The position numbers and the translations under genes were made by a program. Source: Streptomyces laurentii (lineage in GTDB: Bacteria > Actinomycetota > Actinomycetes > Streptomycetales > Streptomycetaceae). Taken from it: a stretch of 64,000 nucleotides of DNA. The notes beneath the pieces were generated by a model. That model worked only from the letters and a program-made list of their open reading frames with translations, was not told where the DNA came from and did not search any database. The first letter of the stretch is position 1, and every line of letters begins with the position of its first letter. The stretch is taken from contig AP017424.1 in the NCBI GenBank assembly GCA_002355495.1, positions 7,815,501-7,879,500 on the forward strand, read 5' to 3'. Of the stretch, positions 7,646-16,562 are shown in pieces.

Positions 7646-10099
7646 TTACGACACCAGTCCCTGGCCTTCCAGCTCGGTCAGCCGCACGGTGCACAGCCCG
7701 CCCCGCTCGGCCTTCACCTCCGTCACCTCCAACTGCGTGCCGGGCGCGAGGATGTACTCCTCCTCACCCGTGAACGCGGAGAACCGCCGGATGCCCACCG
7801 CCCGCGCCGGCGTGACCTCGAACAGGGTCCGCTTGCCCCGGCTTCCGAGGAACGCCCGCGCCACGCTCGGCTCGGAGGTGCACGACGACACACCCCACCA
7901 CGTCACGGTCCGGCCGAGCGGGTACTGGGACCGCAGGTCCAGCGCGACACCCCGCCACAGCGGCTGCGTCCGCGCCGGCAGCGCCGACACCGCCGAGAAC
8001 AGCAGGCGCAGATACGGCAGATACGGCACCAGCCGCTCCCGGTCGGGGGAGCGCAGCACGGCGTTGATCTCGCGGTAGAACGCCGACTCGCAGGTGTACA
8101 GGTACAACGCCGAGATCGCGTCGGCGGACAGGCCCGCCGCAGCCCCGGCCGTCGCGCCGTCCGCTGTCGCCTCCGCCGCCGCCTTGGTCTCACCGAAGCG
8201 GCTCGACCGCTCGATGTAGGGCCCGAGCTGGGTGAGGACCTGCGAGACGGGCTCGACAGCCTTGCGGAAGTCCATCAACGGCGTGTCGAACACCCCGGTG
8301 ACCGGCGGCAGGACGAGACCCTCGTCCTTGACGCTGGTGAGGCGCTCCAGATACAGCTGGTGCAGCTCCATCGTCGACGCGATGAACGCCCCCATCCGCT
8401 CCGCGACCTCCCCGCCCGCGGCGCCTGTGGCCCCAGCCGCCTGCTGGTTCCAGCCCTTCCGCGGCAGCCAGTCCACCGGCTCGGTGCCCACGGCCGCCAG
8501 CGCGTCGTTCACCTGGGCGAAGTGGTCGCCCTCGCAGAAGATGTCCCCCTGCGCCGCCGGATTCGCGTGGTCCAGGTGCCGTACCGCGACACTCGGGTAC
8601 TTCTTCTCCAGACGCTGCACGACCCGCTTCAGGCTCCGGGCGTGCGCGCCCCACCAGGCGAACACCACACCGCGGTCCTCCTCGTCGGCGTCCTGCTTCG
8701 CCCGCAGGATCTCCTCGACGATCTGCTCGGCCACGGGCCGCCAGAACGCGGTGTGCCGGTCGGTCGGCACCGACCCGTCAGCGCTCGCGGTGAGGGAGGA
8801 GTTCAGCAGCAGCACGCCCTGCGTCAGCATCGCCTGGAACCACTCCGGCGGCTGGACCGTGTCCTCCTTCTTCAGCAGGGCCCGGACATCGGCGATCGGC
8901 GTCTTCTTGACGATGCCGTACTTCCACATGGCCGCCGCCTTGATGAGGCAGCGGATGCTCACCACCCGGCCGAACTGGCTGTCCTGCCAGTCGTGGAAGG
9001 TGTTGTCGAACATCGCGATGCCGGTCGCGCTCTCCGCCCGCGGATACGGGTTCTGGCCGAAGACGACCACCTTCCACTTGTGCGGCGGATGCGGCTTCAG
9101 CGCCTGGAAGGTCAGCTCGCGCACCGGGACCACCTCGGAGCTGCGCTGCGGACCGATGAAGTCGGCGGCACCCGGCCGGGCCTCGATCACCGGACGCAGC
9201 AACGGCAGCCACGGCTCCCCGCCGCCGGTGAACAGCTCGGCGAGCTTCAGCGGGTCGTCGGCCGAGGCGGCCGGCTCGCCGGCGGCCGGAGCCTGCGCGT
9301 CGTTCACGGGGGTGGAACCTCCAGGAGTGGTGTCGGAAGAGACAGAAGAAGCGGGGGGAACAGAAGGAACAGAAGGAGCAGAAGGAATGGAGGAATCAGC
9401 AGGCGCCGCGGCAGGGGCGGGGTCCTCGTGCTCAGGGACGAAAGGGAGGCGGCTCCGGATGTCGATCCGCACCCGTCGCGCGGACCCCGCGGCCTCGATG
9501 TCGGCCAGCTGGGCCAGCACCGCGGCCCGCAACTCGTCGTAGTCCGTGAACCCGTGGTCCTGGAACAGGGTGTAGCCCGTCCACATCAGGTTGGCGCACA
9601 CCTGCGCCGGCACCCGCCCGGTCTGCGCGCCCATCCCCACCAGCGCCACCGACCGGATGCTGCCGGGCTTCGCGCGGTTCTGCAGATGCACCGCCTGGAA
9701 CGCGGCCGCGCACGCCAGGGCCACGTTCATGGTCTCGCTGACGTTCTGCGACGACTGACGCATCGTCGGCGTCGAGATCAGGAATCGGGGGACGGCCGCG
9801 CCGGACGGGACGCACACCGCGCTGCCCACCGGCAGGCTCCCGCCGAACCGGTTCCGGATCGCGCGCTGCACCCGTACCTGGATCCCGGCACCGAGGTGCC
9901 GCTTGACGATCGCGTCGACCCCGCCGTCCATCCGGCCGCGCGCGTTGGTGGGGGACACCCACGCGTCGACGTCCACGTCCAGGAGCGAACCCCGCCGGAT
10001 CTCGACCCCCGGTGTGTCCGCGAACGCGGACCGCCAGGCCCCCACCACCGCGTCGTTGACATCGACCAGAACGACTCTCAAGGCATGCTGGACACCCAC
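7646..10099 (-). CDS. Macrodomain-uracil-DNA glycosylase-ADP-ribosyltransferase fusion protein
   Basis: An 817-aa three-domain protein. Residues 1-220 form a macrodomain: VDAWVSPTNARGRMDGGVDAI is the ADP-ribose loop and VALVGMGAQTGRV the distal loop. After a Ser/Pro/Ala linker, residues 285-550 match family-1 UDG in order: FGQNPYPRAESATGIAMF, VLLLNSSLTA, VVFAWWGAHA, a His-containing DHANPAAQ and FCEGDHFAQVNDAL. The usual GQDPYH aspartate is Asn and its His is Pro. Residues 655-817 look like an arginine-type ADP-ribosyltransferase: FYREINAVLRS, LWRGV, WWGVSSCTSE and a GEEEYIL (ExE) motif, the R-S-E triad. The GTG at 10099 has GAGAGGGG upstream; a TTG at 10132 is also possible. It probably acts on nucleic acid and may be a defence or DNA-repair factor. 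Confidence 0.85.
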   Translation of the reverse strand: MGVQHALRVVLVDVNDAVVGAWRSAFADTPGVEIRRGSLLDVDVDAWVSPTNARGRMDGGVDAIVKRHLGAGIQVRVQRAIRNRFGGSLPVGSAVCVPSGAAVPRFLISTPTMRQSSQNVSETMNVALACAAAFQAVHLQNRAKPGSIRSVALVGMGAQTGRVPAQVCANLMWTGYTLFQDHGFTDYDELRAAVLAQLADIEAAGSARRVRIDIRSRLPFVPEHEDPAPAAAPADSSIPSAPSVPSVPPASSVSSDTTPGGSTPVNDAQAPAAGEPAASADDPLKLAELFTGGGEPWLPLLRPVIEARPGAADFIGPQRSSEVVPVRELTFQALKPHPPHKWKVVVFGQNPYPRAESATGIAMFDNTFHDWQDSQFGRVVSIRCLIKAAAMWKYGIVKKTPIADVRALLKKEDTVQPPEWFQAMLTQGVLLLNSSLTASADGSVPTDRHTAFWRPVAEQIVEEILRAKQDADEEDRGVVFAWWGAHARSLKRVVQRLEKKYPSVAVRHLDHANPAAQGDIFCEGDHFAQVNDALAAVGTEPVDWLPRKGWNQQAAGATGAAGGEVAERMGAFIASTMELHQLYLERLTSVKDEGLVLPPVTGVFDTPLMDFRKAVEPVSQVLTQLGPYIERSSRFGETKAAAEATADGATAGAAAGLSADAISALYLYTCESAFYREINAVLRSPDRERLVPYLPYLRLLFSAVSALPARTQPLWRGVALDLRSQYPLGRTVTWWGVSSCTSEPSVARAFLGSRGKRTLFEVTPARAVGIRRFSAFTGEEEYILAPGTQLEVTEVKAERGGLCTVRLTELEGQGLVS

Positions 10100-10214
10100 G
10101 AGTCCACCCCTCTCGCACAGCTTCTCGAACAACTCCGAAGCTATAGCGCCCCACTGACAGCGCCCGGTCGCGCAGCCGACCGTCCCGCCGGCCCCTGCGC
10201 CGTGTGCCCCGCGA

Positions 10215-12635
10215 CTACACCCCGAGCCCGTCCCCGCCCGGCAGATCCTGCTCCGCCCAGATGGTCTTGCCGTTCCGGTTGTACCGGGTCCCCCAGCGCT
10301 GGGTGAGCTGGGCGACGAGGAGCAGCCCGCGTCCCCCTTCGTCGTAGGTCCGGGCCCGCTTGAGGTGCGGCGCGGTGCTGCTGCTGTCCTGGACCTCGCA
10401 GATGAGCGCGCGGTCGTGGATCAGCCGCATGCGGATCGGGGCCTCCCCGTAGCGGATCGCGTTGGTGACCAGTTCGCTGACGACGAGTTCGGTGATGAAG
10501 ACGAGGTCGTCGAGCCCCCACGCGGCCAGCTGGGCGGACGCGTCCTTGCGGGCCTGCGCGACACTCGACGGCTCGTCCGGTACGTCCCAGACCGCGACGC
10601 GGTCGGCCGGCAGCACCCGGGTCCGGGCCAGGAGCAGGGCGATGTCGTCGTCGTGATGGTCCGTGAGCATCGCGTTCATGACGGTGTCGCAGGCATCCTG
10701 AAGGGACTCCGCGGGCCGCGCGAGCGTCGCGCGCAGCATGTCGAGCCGCTCGCCGGGATCGCGGTCGCGGCGTTCGATCAGCCCGTCGGTGTACAGGGCG
10801 AGTGTGGTGCCCTCGGGCAGTTCGACCTCCGTGGCCTCGAACGGCAGACCGCCGAGGCCGAGGGGCGGCCCTTCGGGCAGGTCCAGGAAGTGCACACGGC
10901 CGTCCGGCCGGCGCAGCATCGGCGGGAGATGGCCGGCGCGGGCGCACACGCAGCGCCGCGTGACCGGGTCGTACACGGCGTACAGACAGGTGGCGCCGAT
11001 GTCCCCCTGCGTGCCGGAGTCGCCGGACTCCGCCGTCAGCCGCAGGACGAGATCGTCGAGGTGGGTGAGGAGTTCGTCGGGCGGCAGGTCGATGTCGGCC
11101 AGGGTGCGGACGGCGGTCCGCAGCCGCCCCATGGTCGCCGAGGCATGGACGCCGTGCCCGACGACGTCCCCGATGACCAGCGCGACCCGGGCGCCCGAGA
11201 GGGGGATGACGTCGAACCAGTCGCCGCCGATCCCGGCCTGCGCGCTGGCGGGCAGATAGCGGGCCGCGGCCTCGATCGCCGTCTGCTCCGCAAGCCGCTG
11301 CGGCATCAGGCTTTCCTGCAGGGTCACGGCGGTGGTGCGTTCGTGGGTGTAGAGCCGGGCGTTGTCGACGCAGACGGCGGTACGGGCGGCGAGTTCCTGC
11401 GCGAGCAGCAGGTCGTCGTGGACGAACGGGTCCGGGCGCCGGTGACGGACGAACAGGACCGAACCCAGGGTGGCCCCGCGGGCCCGCAGCGGCACCGCGA
11501 GCACCGAGTGGGCGCCCAGGTCGCGCAGCCGCGCGCCCTGGTCCGGGTCCTGCTCCGCCCACCGTACGAGGCCGGGGTCGTCCCGCTGGTACAGGACGGG
11601 GCCCGGCGCCGCCAGCCAGTCGGCGGCGGGCCCGTCGGCGGGAAGGGTCAGCGCCGCGCCCGGGACGGCGGCGGACTCGGGTGCGCCCCGCAGGATGGAC
11701 CGCTGGGCGGCACGGCGCACGGTGGCCGGGCCGGTGACCGGCGCCGTCGGTGGCTCGCTGCCGCCGTCGATGCTGGTCAGCAGGTCGACGCAGGTGTAGT
11801 CGGCGAACCGGGGCACGGCCAGGTCGGCCAGTTGCTGCGCGGTGAGCGACACGTCGAGACTGGTGCCGATCCGGGTGCCCGCCTCGTTGAGGAGCGTCAG
11901 CCGCTGTCGGGCCTCCCACTGCTCGGTGGTGTCCTGCGCCGCGAAGCCCACTCCGATCAGCTTCCCGGCCGGGTCGTGCAGCGGGGCGAGGTGAGCCGTC
12001 CACGAGTGTTCCCGCTCCTCGCCGGCGACCCGGACGTACGCCTCCAGATACTCCGGCCGGCCGGTCCGCGCCACCCGCCGCTGGGCCTCCTCGATCCGTT
12101 CGCTGTCGGGGTGCGGCACCGCCTCCGGGAGGCGCAGCCCGTACAGCTGGTCGCCGGTGAGGGCGAGGGCGCGTTCCTCTCCGAGGTTCGACCACACGTA
12201 ACGCTGGTCGAGGTCGAAGACCCCGAGGATGCTCGGCGCCTGCTCGAAGCACCAGGAGAGCGGGAAGTCGGCGCGCGACGGGAGTTCCTTGTGGGCGGGG
12301 CGCCACACCAGGAGCCAGTCCGTGCCGATCGGCGACACCCGGCGGTGCGCGAGCAGCTCGCCCGCCACCAGGCTGCCGTCCTGACGCCGCAGGACGACCG
12401 GGCCGGTCCAGCGCTGCTGCCCGGAGAGACGCGCGCGGAACGCGGCGGCGTCCTCGGCGAGCAGATCGGTGGCCGGACGGCCCACGACGTCCTCGGACCG
12501 GTAGCCGAGCAGCCACCGCGCACCCGCGCTCCACGTGGTCAGCGTGCCCTCCCGGTCGGCCGCGGCCGTGACGACCCGCGGCAGGCCGGACGGGCCGGCG
12601 GGCGACTCCGGAGGGGTGGTGCCGTCAGAGGTCAT
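10215..12635 (-). CDS. PAS-PAS-GAF-SpoIIE phosphatase-HATPase signalling protein
   Basis: An 806-aa cytosolic regulator typical of streptomycetes. Domains run: PAS near 15-125 (LTTWSAGARWLLGYRSEDVVGR), a second PAS near 145-255 (FDLDQRYVWSNLGEERALALTG), GAF near 270-430, a PP2C/SpoIIE phosphatase near 455-665 (GIGGDWFDVIPL, VIGDVVGHG), and a C-terminal HATPase_c kinase-like domain (ELVVSELVTNAIRYGEAP, DEGGRGLLLV). Such proteins dephosphorylate or phosphorylate STAS anti-anti-sigma factors in response to signals sensed by PAS/GAF. A lone STAS protein is encoded at 16563-16955 and could be a partner, but the two are not in one operon. No membrane segment is seen. Confidence 0.9.
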   Translation of the reverse strand: MTSDGTTPPESPAGPSGLPRVVTAAADREGTLTTWSAGARWLLGYRSEDVVGRPATDLLAEDAAAFRARLSGQQRWTGPVVLRRQDGSLVAGELLAHRRVSPIGTDWLLVWRPAHKELPSRADFPLSWCFEQAPSILGVFDLDQRYVWSNLGEERALALTGDQLYGLRLPEAVPHPDSERIEEAQRRVARTGRPEYLEAYVRVAGEEREHSWTAHLAPLHDPAGKLIGVGFAAQDTTEQWEARQRLTLLNEAGTRIGTSLDVSLTAQQLADLAVPRFADYTCVDLLTSIDGGSEPPTAPVTGPATVRRAAQRSILRGAPESAAVPGAALTLPADGPAADWLAAPGPVLYQRDDPGLVRWAEQDPDQGARLRDLGAHSVLAVPLRARGATLGSVLFVRHRRPDPFVHDDLLLAQELAARTAVCVDNARLYTHERTTAVTLQESLMPQRLAEQTAIEAAARYLPASAQAGIGGDWFDVIPLSGARVALVIGDVVGHGVHASATMGRLRTAVRTLADIDLPPDELLTHLDDLVLRLTAESGDSGTQGDIGATCLYAVYDPVTRRCVCARAGHLPPMLRRPDGRVHFLDLPEGPPLGLGGLPFEATEVELPEGTTLALYTDGLIERRDRDPGERLDMLRATLARPAESLQDACDTVMNAMLTDHHDDDIALLLARTRVLPADRVAVWDVPDEPSSVAQARKDASAQLAAWGLDDLVFITELVVSELVTNAIRYGEAPIRMRLIHDRALICEVQDSSSTAPHLKRARTYDEGGRGLLLVAQLTQRWGTRYNRNGKTIWAEQDLPGGDGLGV

Positions 12636-13254
12636 GGCAGCTCCTGGGTGGGGCCGCCGGCGGCGTCGGCCGGGGCCGGCGGCCTCGGCCCGGGGCGGAC
12701 CCGGGCGCGGGTCGGAGGTTCCGTTTCATCGCGCCGGTCGCGGGTCCGGTCCCTCACCCGGGACGGCCGTCGCCCGCCCGGTGGACCTCCGCCGAGGGAG
12801 ACCCGGGGGAGCCTCGGCCACCCCGCCTCCGGGCGGGGGCCGGGCCCGTGCCCGGGCGGTCGGGGTACGCGCGGCGCACCTGTGCTCATGGTCGCGATCC
12901 TTCCCCGTGACGCGCCCGCGCGCGAGTCGAGGGGCTCGCGTCGGCGCAGGTCGCTGACCGGCCGGACGTGTGCGCCCGGAGACAACTGCCGTGCGGGCGG
13001 GCCGACTATATTCGGAACGACCCGCACACCGGCCCTGACCAGGACCGCTGCCCCACGACCGTCCATCCCTGTCCAGCCCCGTCCCTCCCGCCCGAGCCCC
13101 GCCCCGATCGCGCGCCGCCACCACTCCGCTTTCGTATCCGGCACTCTTCGTCCCGTATCCGGTTTTCGTATTCCGCTTCCGCTTTCCGTTTCGCTTCCGC
13201 TCTCCCCCCCGGTTCCCCGTACCCGTACGGCCCCGAGGACCAGAAAGGACCGCC
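12636..13254. other. Intergenic region with pyrimidine-rich tract
   Basis: About 620 bp separate two divergent genes. Around 13005 a TATATT hexamer in an otherwise GC-rich context could be a -10 element for the acetyltransferase gene. From about 13085 to 13215 the plus strand is strongly pyrimidine-rich, with repeated CGTATCCGG/CGTATTCCG and TTTCCG units. Open frames here look non-coding. Confidence 0.4.
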
Positions 13255-13596
13255 ATGACCGAGCAGGACACCACCCCCGTCGTCCACCGCGTCGACGACC
13301 GGCACCGCTACGAGATCGCCGTCGACGGCCAGCGCGCCGGGCTGACCGCCTACCGCGACCAGGGCGACCGGCGCGTCTTCTTCCACACCGAGATCGGCGA
13401 CGCGTACGCGGGCCGCGGCCTCGCCTCCGTTCTCGTCGAATACGCCCTGAACGACGTGCGCGCCGCCGGGATGCGGATCGTCCCGGTCTGCCCGTACGTG
13501 GCGAAGTTCCTGAAGAAGCACGAGGAGTTCGCGGACATCACCGACCCGGTGACGCCCGAGGTCATGGAGTGGCTGGACGGGCAGCTGAAGCGCTGA
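13255..13596 (+). CDS. Small GNAT-like N-acetyltransferase (YjdJ/COG2388 type)
   Basis: This 113-aa protein is the minimal GNAT fold of COG2388. It starts with a strand pair (HRYEIAVDGQRAGLTAYRDQGDRRVFFHTEIGDAYAGRG), has the CoA-binding turn GRGLASVLVEYALNDVRAAG near residues 60-80, and ends with PVCPYVAKFLKKHEEFADI. The family is abundant in actinobacteria and its substrates are unknown. The ATG is preceded by GAAAGGA. It is monocistronic; the next gene starts 100 bp on with its own AT-rich upstream patch. Confidence 0.85.
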   Translation: MTEQDTTPVVHRVDDRHRYEIAVDGQRAGLTAYRDQGDRRVFFHTEIGDAYAGRGLASVLVEYALNDVRAAGMRIVPVCPYVAKFLKKHEEFADITDPVTPEVMEWLDGQLKR

Positions 13597-13696
13597 ACCC
13601 GCCCGCCCTCCCGCCACACGGCCGCTGCTTGCAGGTGTTTGCGGAAAAATCTGAAAACTCTTGCGAGCGGTCGGTCGTCGTTGCTTGACTGCCCGC
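13597..13696 (+). promoter_or_regulatory. AT-rich promoter patch upstream of the PfkB gene
   Basis: A short stretch at about 13638-13665 (TTGCGGAAAAATCTGAAAAC and onward) is far more A-rich than its surroundings and lies 30-60 bp before the kinase ATG. It is the likely promoter or operator region. I cannot assign definite -35/-10 boxes. Confidence 0.35.
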
Positions 13697-14659
13697 ATGA
13701 GCGACCACGGCAGCGACTTCGGCAACGGCCCCGGCACCGGCACCGATCGGGACATCGACGTCCTCGTCCTCGGCGGCGCCGGGGTCGACACCATCGTGTA
13801 CGTCCCCGAGCTGCCCGTGCCCTTCGCGGACAGCCATATGATCCGCCCCGGCATCCGGACCCGGGCCGGGCAGAGCGGAGACTTCGTCGCGCTCGGCCTG
13901 CACCGCCTCGGCCTGCGCACCCACCACCTCGACATGGTCGGCGCCGACCCCGAGGGCGACCTGGTCCGCGCCTTCCACCGCGACCAGGGCATCCCGCTCA
14001 CCGAGGTGCCCCAGCCCGCCGGCACCAAGCGGGCCGTCAACCTCGTCGACCCCGAGGGGCGCCGGCTCTCCCTCTACGACGCCACCCGCGGCCACGACGA
14101 CGACCGGCTGCCCCCGGCCACCGTCAAGGCCCTAGCCGCCCGCAGCCGGCACGCCCACGTCTCGCTCACCCAGCCATGTGCCCATGCCCTGCCGCTGCTC
14201 CGCGACGCCGGCCTCACCGTCTCCACCGACCTGCACAACTGGGACGGCCGGGACGCCTACCACCAGCCCTTCGCCTACGAGGCCGACCTCGTCTTCCTGT
14301 CGGCCACCGCCCTCGACGACCCCGGCGCCACGCTCCGCGACATCGCCGCGCGCGGCCGCGCCCGCGTGGTCGTCGTCACCGACGGAGCCGCCGGCGCGTG
14401 GTACCTCGCCGGATCCGGCGCGGAACCGGTCCACGTCCCCACCGCCGTCCCGCCCGCGCCCGTCGTCGACAGCAACGGCGCCGGCGACGCCTTCGCCGCC
14501 GCCTTCCTCTACGCCTGGCTCGCCGGCGAACCCGTCGACCGCTGCGCCCGGTACGGCGCGGTGGCCGGCGCGTACGCCTGCACCGTGCCCGCCACCCGGG
14601 CCGACGCCATCGGCCGCGCCGCCCTCCTGGCGGCAGCCGGAGACGAGGACGGGGCCTGA
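13697..14659 (+). CDS. PfkB/ribokinase-family carbohydrate kinase
   Basis: The 320-aa protein carries both PfkB signatures: an N-terminal LVLGGAGVDTIVYVPELP segment with GQSGDFVALGLHRLG (sugar/ATP-binding first motif), and a C-terminal DSNGAGDAFAAAFLYAW motif holding the catalytic base Asp (GAGD). It should phosphorylate a sugar or nucleoside; the exact substrate cannot be read from sequence. The ATG at 13697 is chosen because the frame upstream is unlike protein. It is followed 69 bp later by the RNase H gene on the same strand. Confidence 0.88.
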   Translation: MSDHGSDFGNGPGTGTDRDIDVLVLGGAGVDTIVYVPELPVPFADSHMIRPGIRTRAGQSGDFVALGLHRLGLRTHHLDMVGADPEGDLVRAFHRDQGIPLTEVPQPAGTKRAVNLVDPEGRRLSLYDATRGHDDDRLPPATVKALAARSRHAHVSLTQPCAHALPLLRDAGLTVSTDLHNWDGRDAYHQPFAYEADLVFLSATALDDPGATLRDIAARGRARVVVVTDGAAGAWYLAGSGAEPVHVPTAVPPAPVVDSNGAGDAFAAAFLYAWLAGEPVDRCARYGAVAGAYACTVPATRADAIGRAALLAAAGDEDGA

Positions 14660-14728
14660 GGCCGTGGCCAGGGCGGACCCCGGAGCCGGGCGGTTCGGCG
14701 GGCCCGCGAGGCATGCCAGGATCGAGGG

Positions 14729-15439
14729 ATGACAGTAAAGATCACCGCGGCGTGCGACGGCGCGTCCAAGGGCAACCCCGGGCCCGCCGCCTGGGCCTGG
14801 GTCATCGGCGACGAGAACGGCGGCGTGGCCCACTGGGAGGCCGGCCCGCTCGGCACCGCGACCAACAACGTGGCGGAGCTGACCGCGCTCCTCAGACTCC
14901 TGGAGTACCTCGACCCCGCCGTGCCCGCCGAGGTCCGGATGGACTCGCAGTACGCGATGAAGGCCGTCACCACCTGGCTTCCCGGCTGGCGCCGCAAGGG
15001 CTGGAAGACCTCGGCCGGCACCCCGGTGGCCAACAAGGAACTGGTCGTACGGATCGACGAACTGCTCGCCGACCGCAGTGTCGAGTTCGTCTACACCCCC
15101 GCCCACCAGGTCGACGGCGACCCCCTCAACGACGCCGCCGACCGCGCCGCCAGCCACACCGCCCGCAGTCAGGAGCCCGCCGGATCCGCCGCCGGCTCCC
15201 CGCTCCCGCCGCCCGAACCCGGCTCGGCGCGGCCCGCCACCGCCAAGCGCGCCCCCAAGCGCGCCGGTGGCTCCGGCGCGGCCCGCCCGCGCGGTGCGGG
15301 CTCCGGCGCGTCGGCGCCCACGCTCAAGGCCCGTTTCCCCGGGAAATGCCGCTGCGGACAGGCGTACGAGAAGGGCGCGACGATCACGAAGAACTCCACC
15401 GGCTGGGGCCACCCCACCTGCGTGGACGCCGTTTCGTAG
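14729..15439 (+). CDS. RNase H family protein with C-terminal extension
   Basis: Residues 1-145 form an RNase HI-like domain. The active-site acidic residues are visible: Asp in CDGASKGNPG, Glu in NNVAELTALLRLL, Asp in RMDSQYAM, and Asp in DPLNDAADRAA. A Pro/Ala-rich linker follows. The last 35 residues (FPGKCRCGQAYEKG to GWGHPTCVDAVS) hold a CxC...C pattern that may bind zinc or nucleic acid. The enzyme would cleave RNA in RNA-DNA hybrids. This is the reverse-transcriptase-like RNase H type common in Streptomyces, distinct from a stand-alone RnhA. Confidence 0.85.
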   Translation: MTVKITAACDGASKGNPGPAAWAWVIGDENGGVAHWEAGPLGTATNNVAELTALLRLLEYLDPAVPAEVRMDSQYAMKAVTTWLPGWRRKGWKTSAGTPVANKELVVRIDELLADRSVEFVYTPAHQVDGDPLNDAADRAASHTARSQEPAGSAAGSPLPPPEPGSARPATAKRAPKRAGGSGAARPRGAGSGASAPTLKARFPGKCRCGQAYEKGATITKNSTGWGHPTCVDAVS

Positions 15440-15704
15440 GGTCTTTCCGAGGCTCTTCGGAGCCGGGCGGGGGACCGGGGCGAACCGGACATTCATCCAG
15501 CCGTGTGGGCGGGTTCGTGTGGGGTTCTGTTCTCCGGGCGCTCGGGGCTGCATACTGTTCCTCCCCGCTCCGGTGACGGACCGATTCCCTGGCTATTTCG
15601 CCTTTCTGGCGAGGGGAAGCGGCACCGGGCACGCGGGCCTTCCCTTTCATCGTCGCCGTGATCCGGCGTGCGATGACCCCTGCCCGTGAAAGACCCGAGG
15701 TTCC

Positions 15705-16430
15705 GTGCCAGTACCTGTAGTCCTTGCCGGGCGCACCGTGCGCCTGGAACCGCTGGCCATGCGCCACGCCGAGGGCATCGCCTGGGCGGGCGCACTGGAT
15801 CGTGCGGCCTATGCCTACACCTCCGTGCCCCACGGCCTTGATGCTTCCTGCGACTACATCGCCCGTGCCCTCGCCGAACAGGCGGCGGGCCGGGTGCTGC
15901 CCTTCGCCCTGGTGAATCCGCTCAACGGGCGGGTGCTCGGGGCGACCCGCTTCCTCGAACTCGACTATTGGCGCGGACCCCTGGTCTGGCCCCCGGTCAC
16001 CGGCGTACCGGACGGGGATCCGCTGACCGCGGTGCCCGACGCCGTCGAGATCGGCAACACCTGGATCTCCAGCGAGGCGCGCGGCACCGGTGTCAACACC
16101 GAGGCCAAGTACCTCATGCTGCGCCACGCCTTCGAGACCTGGGGCGTGCGCAGGATCTCGATGCGCGCCGATGCCCGCAACGCCCGCTCCCGGGTCGCGA
16201 TCGAGCGGCTCGGCGCCACCTGCGAGGGGGTGCGCCGGGCCCACTCGCGCGGCCTGGACGGAGTGGTCCGCGACACCGCGTTCTACTCCGTGCTCGACGA
16301 GGAGTGGTCGGCCGTCCGGGGCATGATCGAGCTGCGGATGGCGGGCGTACGGCCCCCGTCCGTCCTGCCGTCGGCGTATCCGGGCGAGACCCGCGAACAC
16401 GGCGGCGCGGGGGAACTCCTCCCCGCGTGA
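15705..16430 (+). CDS. GNAT N-acetyltransferase
   Basis: A 241-aa RimJ/RimL-type acetyltransferase. It begins VVLAGRTVRLEPLAMRHAEG, has a conserved IGNTWISSEARGTGVNTEAKYLMLRHAFETWGVRRI core with the acetyl-CoA-binding turn, and the NARSRVAIERLGATCEG helix-strand typical of the family. The C-terminal tail after residue 205 is low in complexity. Start is the GTG at 15705 (GTGCCAGTACC), with a GAGG about 8 nt upstream. The 265 bp before it hold a possible CATACT -10 box near 15550. The substrate is unknown. Confidence 0.85.
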   Translation: MPVPVVLAGRTVRLEPLAMRHAEGIAWAGALDRAAYAYTSVPHGLDASCDYIARALAEQAAGRVLPFALVNPLNGRVLGATRFLELDYWRGPLVWPPVTGVPDGDPLTAVPDAVEIGNTWISSEARGTGVNTEAKYLMLRHAFETWGVRRISMRADARNARSRVAIERLGATCEGVRRAHSRGLDGVVRDTAFYSVLDEEWSAVRGMIELRMAGVRPPSVLPSAYPGETREHGGAGELLPA

Positions 16431-16502
16431 CGGAGGACGGGAGCAGGGCCCCGGCCTCGCGCCGTACCCGTCCCGTGTCTCCCGTCAGGCACCTCCCGCC
16501 CT

Positions 16503-16537
16503 GCGTCTCCCGTCCGGCCTCACCGGGCGGGAGACGC
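16503..16537. terminator. Hairpin between convergent GNAT and STAS genes
   Basis: GCGTCTCCCG at 16503-16512 pairs perfectly with CGGGAGACGC at 16528-16537 across a 15-nt loop. It lies between two convergent genes and could serve both strands. Confidence 0.5.
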
Positions 16538-16562
16538 GGGTACGGCACCGGGCCCGGCCGGG

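Noticed and set aside
7475..10306. 943-codon plus-strand open frame opposite the macro-UDG-ART gene
   Set aside because: It is Arg/His/Pro-rich with no domains, while the minus strand encodes three recognised domains. Long antisense frames are expected at this GC content.
13006..14040. Minus-strand open frame of 344 codons across the small GNAT and PfkB starts
   Set aside because: It runs antisense to two genes with secure motifs and has no recognisable domain.
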